Source: an uncultured Bacilli bacterium (GTDB taxonomy: Bacteria; Bacillota_I; Bacilli_A; RF39; UBA660). Taken from it: a stretch of DNA of 28,735 nt. Within the stretch, counting starts at the first letter, position 1. The number at the start of each line of letters is the position of its first letter. Shown in pieces: positions 23,617-28,735 of this stretch. Made by a program: the position numbers and the translations under genes. Under the pieces are notes generated by a model, which made no database searches, was not told the origin of the DNA, and saw only the letters and a program-made list of their open reading frames with translations. The stretch covers positions 1 to 28,735 of the forward strand of contig CANRAT010000008.1 of assembly GCA_947628685.1 (NCBI GenBank), given 5' to 3'.

Positions 23617-25788
23617 TTAGATTTTTTTTGGATTTAAATCTACCTCAATAGTTATTTTATTATTGTTATTTACCTTTTGTATTACAAATTTAATAGCATC
23701 ATATATATCTTTTATATTTTTATATTTTATTATTATTTGAAAATAATATTTATTATATATTTTTGGAATTGTAGCAAGTGATGGGCCTAATATTTTTGTA
23801 TTAACTGTATTATTTTCTAAATGATTTTTTATTTTATTTGCCTCGTTATTTAAAAGATTATAATCTTCTCCAATTAATCTTATTAAGCATAGATTAAAAA
23901 ATGGTGGATATTTTAATTTTTTTCTAATAGACATCTCTTCATTATAAAAACTAGTGTAGTCATTCAAACTTGCATATTTTATACTATAGTGGTCCTTATT
24001 AAAGCATTGTATAATAACTTTGCCATCTTTTTTAGATCTACCTGATCTACCTGATACTTGATTTAAAAGGTCAAATGTTCTTTCTGCACTTCTAAAATCA
24101 GGAATATTTAGTGTAGCATCACCATTTAATACACCAACAAGCGTTACATCATCGAAATCCAATCCCTTAGAAATCATTTGTGTTCCTATTAAAATATCAT
24201 ATTTTTTATTTTTAAAATCATTGATTATTTTTTCATGACTACCCTTTTTTCTTGTTGTATCGATATCCATTCTAACTGTTTTAGCAGATTTAAACAAATT
24301 ATTTATCTCTTCTTGTAATTTCTCTGTTCCTAGACCATAATTAGTTAAATTTTCACTATTACAAGATGGACATTTATTAGGTTTATAAGTTGTATAGTTA
24401 CAATAGTGACAATTAAGTTTATTGCCACTTTTATGATACGTTAATGGTATATCACAATTTGGACATTTAATTACATTTCCACACTCACTACAACTGATAG
24501 TTGTAGAATAACCTCTTCTATTTAAAAGAAGTATTACTTGCTCTTGTTTATTTAATCTATCATTTATATCATCTATTAATTCTTTAGATAGTATCCTATA
24601 ACCTTTTTTTATTTCTTCTTTCATATCTATAAGTTTTATAAGTGGTGTTTTTTTATTTACTCTATTTTTTAACTCAAGCAATTTATAAATTCCCATTTTT
24701 GCTCTTGTATAACTTTCTATTGATGGAGTTGCACTTCCAAATATTATTGGACAGTTATATGTCTTAGCCCTTTTTATTGCTATATCAATAGCATCATATT
24801 TAGGAGTATTATCCTGTTTATATGTATCAGAGTGTTCCTCATCTAAAACTATCAAACCTATATTTGTAAATGGAGCAAATATTGCACTTCTTGCGCCTAT
24901 TACAATAGATACTTCTTTCTTTTCTATTTTTCTCCATTCATCATATTTTTCTCCATCTGATAATGCACTATGAAGTATAGCAATAGAATTTTTAAATCTA
25001 CTTTTAAATATATTAACCATCTGTGGAGTTAAACTAATCTCAGGAACAAGAACTATTACTTCTTTACCACTTTTTAATACTTCTTCAATTATGTTCATAT
25101 ATACTTCTGTTTTTCCGCTTCCTGTAACTCCATGGATTAAATATGGTATAAAAGTATTTTTATTTTTTAATATTTCGTTAACTACTTTTTGTTGTTCTTC
25201 ATTTAGTATAACTTTTTTATCAGTATAAAAAGTATTATCGTTTAATCTATATGTTTCCTCTTTAATTTCCTCTATTACTTTTTTTGAGAGTAATGTATTT
25301 ACGCTAGATAAAGATATTTTAGTTAATTCATTTTTTAATACAATTCCTTTTTTTAAAAGAGTTATTATTTCTTTTTGATTATCATTTTTAGGTATATAGT
25401 TAAAATCTATTAATTTTATATAACTTATATATTTTTTATTTATTTTAAATGATTTGTGCGCTTTAAGAGCTGTAGGTAGCATTGTTTGATATGCACTTAT
25501 TAAATTACAAAGTGTTTTAGCACTTATATATTTTCCAAGATTTAGCATTTCACTATTTAATACAGGATAACTATCTACAACATCTATTATATCTTTTAAT
25601 TCGTAATCATATTTTTTGTTTTTCTCTATTTTTGTTACAAATCCTTCAAGAGTTTTGGTGTTAAATGGGACTAATACTCTTATACCAACTAAAACTTTAT
25701 CTTTTAACTTTGAAGGTACAGAATATGTAAATGTTTTATCTATTTTTTTTGCTTTTAATTCTACTAAAACTTCAACTGAAACTCCCAT
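23617..25788 (-). CDS. priA: Primosomal protein N' / replication restart helicase PriA
   Basis: PriA of 723 residues, the DNA helicase that recognises stalled forks and starts primosome reassembly. It has an N-terminal 3' DNA-binding domain (about 1-110; VEVLVELKAKKIDKTFTYSVP), a Walker A GVTGSGKT (220-227), the DEEH box (316-319), and a zinc-binding region with eight cysteines (C433, C436, C442, C445, C460, C463, C473, C476). GLGTEKLQEEI and the helicase motif QMISKGLDF follow. Length and order are normal. It has its own extended -10 promoter. No clear hairpin terminator follows the stop at 23617, so transcripts may continue toward the coiled-coil genes. Confidence 0.97.
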   Translation of the reverse strand: MGVSVEVLVELKAKKIDKTFTYSVPSKLKDKVLVGIRVLVPFNTKTLEGFVTKIEKNKKYDYELKDIIDVVDSYPVLNSEMLNLGKYISAKTLCNLISAYQTMLPTALKAHKSFKINKKYISYIKLIDFNYIPKNDNQKEIITLLKKGIVLKNELTKISLSSVNTLLSKKVIEEIKEETYRLNDNTFYTDKKVILNEEQQKVVNEILKNKNTFIPYLIHGVTGSGKTEVYMNIIEEVLKSGKEVIVLVPEISLTPQMVNIFKSRFKNSIAILHSALSDGEKYDEWRKIEKKEVSIVIGARSAIFAPFTNIGLIVLDEEHSDTYKQDNTPKYDAIDIAIKRAKTYNCPIIFGSATPSIESYTRAKMGIYKLLELKNRVNKKTPLIKLIDMKEEIKKGYRILSKELIDDINDRLNKQEQVILLLNRRGYSTTISCSECGNVIKCPNCDIPLTYHKSGNKLNCHYCNYTTYKPNKCPSCNSENLTNYGLGTEKLQEEINNLFKSAKTVRMDIDTTRKKGSHEKIINDFKNKKYDILIGTQMISKGLDFDDVTLVGVLNGDATLNIPDFRSAERTFDLLNQVSGRSGRSKKDGKVIIQCFNKDHYSIKYASLNDYTSFYNEEMSIRKKLKYPPFFNLCLIRLIGEDYNLLNNEANKIKNHLENNTVNTKILGPSLATIPKIYNKYYFQIIIKYKNIKDIYDAIKFVIQKVNNNNKITIEVDLNPKKI

Positions 25789-25805
25789 ATTATCACTCCA
25801 TAATA

Positions 25806-25834
25806 ATTATATCAGTGAGATTTTTTTTTGTAAA
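25806..25834 (-). promoter_or_regulatory. Promoter of priA
   Basis: TTTACA (25829-25834), a 17-bp spacer ending in TGA and TATAAT (25806-25811) on the minus strand, only 18 bases before the ATG. It lies just beyond the terminator of the Smr gene. Confidence 0.78.
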
Positions 25835-25837
25835 TAT

Positions 25838-25864
25838 TTAAAACAAAAAAGGAATAATATTCCT
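25838..25864 (-). terminator. Terminator of the Smr gene
   Basis: AGGAATA and TATTCCT flank one central base (25850-25864), followed on the minus strand by TTTTTTGTTTT. The Smr stop codon (25863-25865) overlaps the stem. Confidence 0.85.
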
Positions 25865-26132
25865 AATCTATTTTTATTTTTACTATTGTACAACCACTAT
25901 TATTATAAAAAAGTTTAAAATCAATAACATCTTTATTCTTCTTTAATACACTATGTATTTCATTTTTTAAAATCCCACTACCTATTCCGTGTATTATACA
26001 AATTATTTCATTTTTCATAATTTTATTATCTTTTATAAATTCTAAAACTTTTACCCTTGCTGTATCTTTATCTAATGCGTGTAAATCAATACTTGGTAAA
26101 GAGGATAAAAATATAACTTCATCTAAATTCAT
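25863..26132 (-). CDS. Standalone Smr-domain protein
   Basis: An 89-residue protein consisting of a single Smr domain: IDLHALDKDTAR (15-26), where the usual LDLHG reads IDLHA, and IIHGIGSGILK, the HGxGxG nucleic-acid-binding loop. It ends in SGCTIVKIK. In MutS2 and related proteins Smr domains nick or bind nucleic acid, and some standalone or ribosome-linked forms act on mRNA or stalled ribosomes. There is no MutS2 ATPase part here. The ATG has no ribosome site of its own; a 14-codon ORF with a perfect GGAGG starts 31 bases upstream and overlaps it, so translation is probably coupled. A good terminator follows. Confidence 0.82.
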   Translation of the reverse strand: MNLDEVIFLSSLPSIDLHALDKDTARVKVLEFIKDNKIMKNEIICIIHGIGSGILKNEIHSVLKKNKDVIDFKLFYNNSGCTIVKIKID

Positions 26133-26163
26133 AAATATTCAACTTAAAATTTAATTTTTCCAT
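26119..26163 (-). CDS. 14-codon upstream ORF overlapping the Smr start
   Basis: ATG at 26161-26163 follows GTGGAGG at ideal spacing and encodes MEKLNFKLNIYEFR before a TGA at 26119-26121. The Smr ATG (26130-26132) lies inside it in another frame, 11 bases before its stop. Either it is a leader peptide that loads ribosomes for Smr by reinitiation, or it marks a one-base indel that separated the original start from the Smr frame. Related small Smr proteins appear to start near the present Smr ATG, which favours the coupling view. Confidence 0.45.
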   Translation of the reverse strand: MEKLNFKLNIYEFR

Positions 26164-26209
26164 AAATCCTCCACGTTTTAAAATTTAACGAAAAATGAAT
26201 GTAATTTTA

Positions 26210-27184
26210 TTAATTTTGTATATAAATTTGTTGACCTTTTATTAAGTCGTAACTTATTAATTCGCTACTTTCCAAATTTTCTTTATGCATATCTACACCT
26301 GTAATTTGACTATTTTCATAAGTTGTATAGTAGTATATACCTTTATCTAAATTCAAGCAAGAACTATAAATAGTTATTTCATATTTATCTCCGCCCATAT
26401 GAACACAACCTCTTTGTTGCTCTACTGAACCTAAAATATGAAAGAATTGACTTATACTTTCTGATTCACTATCACCTGATAGAGAATTCATTTTAGTAAA
26501 TGTCGCTTTAACAAATCTTGATGCTGATGATAAATCACCTGGTAATCCTAAAGCGCCCATACCACGACTATATGCCTCAAGATTTAACTTTTTAGAAAAT
26601 GTATTATCTGGTTGCTCAATTGACATGTTCATATAATTATTTAAATTGAACATATGGATATCAAATGTTGGATTATTAGTTAAAACTCCCACTGGATTAT
26701 CATATATTTTTAATCCGTCTTTTACACATTCAACTGTTATTGAATTTTCTTTATCAGATATAATCCAGTGAAGCGGAGATACTTTTAATTCCTCACTAAA
26801 ATCTATATTAACTATATTTATTTTACTTAACAATTCTTTTGCTTCTTTAAGATTAGCGCATTGAGATAAAATCCAAGGAATAAATTCAAATGGAGCAATA
26901 TTATCTTTATTACTTTGCTCATTTTTATAATCTGCATTTTTTGGAAAGTTTAATCCAGCCATTCCTAAGCCTTTTTCATTCATGGCATCATAATAAAGTG
27001 GATAATTATCGTTTACAAAAGCCATTCCAATAAGTGCATAATGTTTATTAATATCTTTTACTTTTCTAAATTTAAAGTTATAATTTCTTGGAGTTATTGT
27101 TACTGTCTCTTTATATGAATATTCTAAATCTAAATTCCTTCCAAAATAATGATTTTTTGTATTATAAGTTATTGCCGTACACAT
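26210..27184 (-). CDS. bsh: Bile salt hydrolase (choloylglycine hydrolase family)
   Basis: The protein has 324 residues from the ATG at 27184, chosen because AGGAGG precedes it and it exposes Cys2 as the N-terminal nucleophile after Met removal; an ATG at 27223 would hide it. The conserved active-site set is present: C2, R16, D19, N79 (AGLNFP), N170 (VLTNNPTFD) and R223 (ASRF). By recall it resembles the Clostridium perfringens bile salt hydrolase along its whole length, including MNEKGLGMAGLNFP, LGLPGD, FFHIL and KGIYYYTTYEN. The enzyme splits the glycine or taurine amide of conjugated bile salts in the cytoplasm. Penicillin V acylase is the related alternative. It has its own promoter and, with no clear terminator after it, may be cotranscribed with the Smr gene. 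Confidence 0.93.
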   Translation of the reverse strand: MCTAITYNTKNHYFGRNLDLEYSYKETVTITPRNYNFKFRKVKDINKHYALIGMAFVNDNYPLYYDAMNEKGLGMAGLNFPKNADYKNEQSNKDNIAPFEFIPWILSQCANLKEAKELLSKINIVNIDFSEELKVSPLHWIISDKENSITVECVKDGLKIYDNPVGVLTNNPTFDIHMFNLNNYMNMSIEQPDNTFSKKLNLEAYSRGMGALGLPGDLSSASRFVKATFTKMNSLSGDSESESISQFFHILGSVEQQRGCVHMGGDKYEITIYSSCLNLDKGIYYYTTYENSQITGVDMHKENLESSELISYDLIKGQQIYIQN

Positions 27185-27209
27185 AATTATTACCTCCTTA
27201 TGTACTCTA

Positions 27210-27238
27210 ATTATATCATGCAAACAAATGGTTTTAAA
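27210..27238 (-). promoter_or_regulatory. Promoter of the bile salt hydrolase gene
   Basis: TTTAAA (27233-27238), a 17-bp spacer ending in TGA and TATAAT (27210-27215) on the minus strand, followed by a short leader with AGGAGG (27193-27198). Confidence 0.65.
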
Positions 27239-27240
27239 TA

Positions 27241-27295
27241 TATTTATATTATTTTTTTAATTTTTTACCAAGCACTTTCCTAGTAAATAAAAAAT
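27241..27295. repeat. Imperfect inverted repeat upstream of the bile salt hydrolase promoter
   Basis: ACCAAG (about 27268-27273) and CCTAGT pair as a six-base stem with two G-T wobbles around ACTTT-type loop bases, and the flanking T/A-rich runs extend the pairing. The sequence after it on the minus strand is A-rich, so it is not a normal terminator. It may be a chance product of A/T flanks. Confidence 0.3.
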
Positions 27296-27307
27296 AACTT
27301 TTGTTCT

Positions 27308-27351
27308 TGAATAAAACTTTTTCATTATCTTTATTAAAGGCATTTTATTCA
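27308..27351 (-). terminator. Possible long-loop terminator of the DHH-like gene
   Basis: TGAATAAAA (27308-27316) and TTTTATTCA (27343-27351) form a 9-bp stem that starts at the stop codon of the DHH-like gene, with a 26-base loop holding a small inner hairpin (CTTT/AAAG). A run of six Ts comes only about 14 bases later, so this is weak evidence. Confidence 0.35.
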
Positions 27352-28296
27352 TTTAACTATATAAGTTACTGACAAAAATGTCATTTTAATAAATGCAAAA
27401 GAAAACACGTTCTTTTTCATAGTTTCTTTTTTTAGAAAATTAATATTTTTATTTGTTACCACATATTTTTTACCAGTCAATTTTCCAAAATCATTTATTG
27501 CCTTTAAAGGTATAGGTTTCATTTCAAGTGATTTTGCTAAATAATTAAAATAATTATTTAACAAATTATAATTTTTATCTCTAAGAAGATTTGAACAATC
27601 ACCATCTGTACCTTTACAACCTAATTTTTTCAATTTATCTTCAACTTTTTTTTCTGATATCATTCTAGTTGTTAATTCACTTTTTACTTTATCGAATAAT
27701 CTTTTTGTGTTAGAACCTCCCAAATCTATTAACCATGAAAGCCAATCATTACAGTTTTGCGTATACGAAACAGTATTTCCAATAACTCTGTCTGCTCTTA
27801 ATATTAAATCTGCTAAATCAAATTCTTCTAATTCCTTTTCAAAGTTAAATGAATAACTATCATTAATAATTCCTATTTTTTCTAAAACTGCAATGATAAA
27901 ATGAATTGTTCCAAATGGATATTTCATAATATATTGGTTTTTTCCATTTTTATCTAAAAAAACTCTTTCTCGAATTATATTAGGATTAAGTTTATTACTA
28001 TCGTTGTTATATTTTTCTATTGTTTCCTTATCAAAAGCAATAAAATGTTGATCAATCGTTGAATATTCTTTTAAATACACAGGTAAATCAACAAATACGC
28101 ATTCACTTATATCTTCTTCCTTATCAAATAACCATAATTCATCATTCGATTTTCCGCAACAACTACTAAATCCAACAATATCCCATCCAAGAAATTCTTG
28201 CAAAATCATACCAGATAATAATCCGTCTAAATCCGCATTAATAATACATTTTTTTTTAGATTTAAAAATATTGATTATACCATTACTTAATTCCAT
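27349..28296 (-). CDS. DHH-superfamily-like protein (unknown role)
   Basis: A 315-residue cytoplasmic protein. Its N-terminal part resembles the DHH phosphoesterase fold (RecJ, NrnA, PPX1): CIINADLDGLLSGMIL (17-32) corresponds to the DxDG metal motif, VFVDLP (67-72) to the next acidic strand, and IDQHF (81-85) to the DHH box, here D-Q-H. YPFGTIHFIIAVLEK fits the GTT-type helix that follows. No DHHA1 domain is evident; the C-terminal half (about 170-315) is unlike anything I know. Changes at the DHH box may mean altered metal binding or loss of activity. GAGGG precedes the ATG. A structured RNA with its own promoter and terminator lies just upstream. It looks accessory rather than housekeeping. 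Confidence 0.6.
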   Translation of the reverse strand: MELSNGIINIFKSKKKCIINADLDGLLSGMILQEFLGWDIVGFSSCCGKSNDELWLFDKEEDISECVFVDLPVYLKEYSTIDQHFIAFDKETIEKYNNDSNKLNPNIIRERVFLDKNGKNQYIMKYPFGTIHFIIAVLEKIGIINDSYSFNFEKELEEFDLADLILRADRVIGNTVSYTQNCNDWLSWLIDLGGSNTKRLFDKVKSELTTRMISEKKVEDKLKKLGCKGTDGDCSNLLRDKNYNLLNNYFNYLAKSLEMKPIPLKAINDFGKLTGKKYVVTNKNINFLKKETMKKNVFSFAFIKMTFLSVTYIVK

Positions 28297-28363
28297 CTAA
28301 TCCCTCACAATCTAGGACAAAAATCAAAATAAATAAAATTTATATAAAATTAAGAATTTATTG

Positions 28364-28397
28364 AAAAAAATAGGGTTCTATCCTAAAATAGACCCCT
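28364..28397 (-). terminator. Intrinsic terminator upstream of the DHH-like gene
   Basis: AGGGGTCTAT (28397-28388) pairs with ATAGAACCCT (28381-28372) with one mismatch and a 6-base loop; after it the minus strand reads A then seven Ts. It is the most G/C-rich stem in the window, and it lies in front of a gene rather than behind one. Confidence 0.82.
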
Positions 28398-28429
28398 TGC
28401 AGAAATGATTTAACATTTCCCTTCCGCAC
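28364..28429 (-). ncRNA. Compact two-hairpin leader RNA or small RNA (unknown class)
   Basis: Minus-strand transcription from the promoter at 28434-28462 would start near 28427-28429. The predicted RNA has two abutting hairpins. The first pairs TGCGGAA (28428-28422) with TTCTGCA (28404-28398), seven pairs with one G-U, and may hold an inner ATG/CAT pairing. The second is an intrinsic terminator. By count about 40% of its bases are G or C, against about 25% around it, a usual mark of structured RNA in such genomes. The DHH-like ORF starts about 70 bases after the terminator. It may be an attenuator or riboswitch for that gene or a free small RNA; I cannot match it to a known class. Confidence 0.5.
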
Positions 28430-28433
28430 AGAT

Positions 28434-28462
28434 AATATATCACAAAATTATATCTATGTCAA
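28434..28462 (-). promoter_or_regulatory. Promoter of the leader RNA / DHH-like gene
   Basis: A consensus TTGACA (28457-28462), a 17-bp spacer ending in TGA, and TATATT (28434-28439) on the minus strand. It is as strong as the promoter of the ABC importer operon. Confidence 0.78.
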
Positions 28463-28489
28463 ACTACCTTAAAATGACTTATTTGCAAT

Positions 28490-28735
28490 TTATTTTATTT
28501 CTTCTAACATTTTTTCTTTTAGTTTGTCTATATCCGTGAAAAATAAATTTGTACCTCTCTTTTTTAATCCTATCATATTTTTAAATAAACTTTTAATTTC
28601 ATTTTGTAAATCTGTTGGAACTCTTAGTGGTACTCCATCAACAGTATGAACATGGTCTATATATTTTTCTAGTGTTGGAAAAGCATTTTGTAATAGTATA
28701 GCAGCATCTTCATCGGCAATTTTTCTAATAATTAT
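28490..28735 (-). CDS. 3' end of an unknown gene cut by the window edge (partial)
   Basis: An open frame runs from the window edge to a TAA at 28490-28492, giving the last 81 residues of a protein. It is cytoplasmic in character, with a mixed segment (DEDAAILLQNAFPTLEKYID), then VDGVPLRVPTDLQNEIKSLF, and a charged helical end (DIDKLKEKMLEEIK). Codon use and the Lys/Glu-rich end match the other genes, so it is probably real. I do not recognise the family. No hairpin terminator follows; the leader-RNA promoter begins 28 bases downstream. Confidence 0.6.
   Translation of the reverse strand: MIIRKIADEDAAILLQNAFPTLEKYIDHVHTVDGVPLRVPTDLQNEIKSLFKNMIGLKKRGTNLFFTDIDKLKEKMLEEIK

Noticed and set aside
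26165..26190. Inverted repeat CGTT..AACG after the bile salt hydrolase gene as a terminator
   Set aside because: Only four outer pairs hold, with mismatches inside and no T-run, so it would not terminate transcription.
27185..27223. ATG at 27223 as the start of the bile salt hydrolase
   Set aside because: It overlaps the promoter, and the family needs Cys right after the initiator Met; ATG at 27184 gives Met-Cys with AGGAGG in front.
1..28735. tRNA, rRNA or CRISPR arrays
   Set aside because: No cloverleaf with conserved T-loop, no rRNA-like G/C-rich block and no regularly spaced repeats were found on reading both strands.

Overview
The window is very AT-rich chromosomal DNA (roughly a quarter G+C by eye) from a low-GC Gram-positive bacterium. 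It reads as a cell-walled, gut-associated member of the Bacilli, for example the Erysipelotrichia or the RF39-type relatives of Mollicutes. Four things support this: the ylbD-ylbE-rsmD gene order known from Bacilli; wall-building genes (a TagO/WecA-type enzyme, MurF, a D,D-carboxypeptidase, a glucosaminidase); Shine-Dalgarno sequences of the AGGAGG/AGGTGAT type; and a bile salt hydrolase. TGA is a stop codon here (for example the ATGA overlap at 2718-2721), so the mycoplasma code does not apply. Placement below class level is a guess. I see no rRNA, tRNA, CRISPR array, insertion sequence or prophage. Nearly all genes lie on the minus strand.

Layout, left to right. 1-251 holds no intact gene, only a possible decayed 3' gene end with a terminator. 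252-4446 (minus) is a four-gene operon: lipoprotein binding protein, ABC ATPase, two-domain permease, and an HTH-nucleotidyltransferase fusion resembling LicC/PntC; it looks like an uptake and activation module for a phosphocholine- or aminoethylphosphonate-like compound. 4565-5599 is tagO/wecA-like, divergent from a small membrane protein gene (5717-6283). 6293-9715 is a secreted glucosaminidase-like protein with a dockerin-like tail, followed by a membrane-anchored cohesin-like protein. 9783-10968 is ylbD-ylbE-rsmD. 11044-15891 is ftsY, a small membrane protein, ylxM, a HerA-type ATPase and a D,D-carboxypeptidase. A zinc-ribbon membrane protein gene (16008-16349) is divergent from ftsY. 16376-18263 is tgt plus a metallophosphoesterase, divergent from an unknown gene (18364-18822). 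18811-21644 is a XerC/D-type recombinase, thymidine kinase and murF. 21725-23511 encodes two paralogous coiled-coil proteins. 23617-25788 is priA. 25863-27184 is the bile salt hydrolase and a standalone Smr protein whose translation seems to depend on a 14-codon upstream ORF. 27349-28735 looks accessory: a DHH-like protein of unknown role, a compact structured leader RNA with its own promoter and terminator, and the 3' end of an unknown gene cut by the window edge.

Promoters are easy to see and uniform: TTGACA/TTTACA-like -35 boxes, usually 17 bp spacers, and TATAAT, often with TGn in front. Many intrinsic terminators start inside or at the stop codon of the gene they end, a sign of a compact genome. 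Most of the window is housekeeping. The best candidates for new biology are the leader RNA plus DHH-like gene at the right end, the cohesin/dockerin wall pair, the uptake-cytidylyltransferase operon and the tandem coiled-coil proteins.
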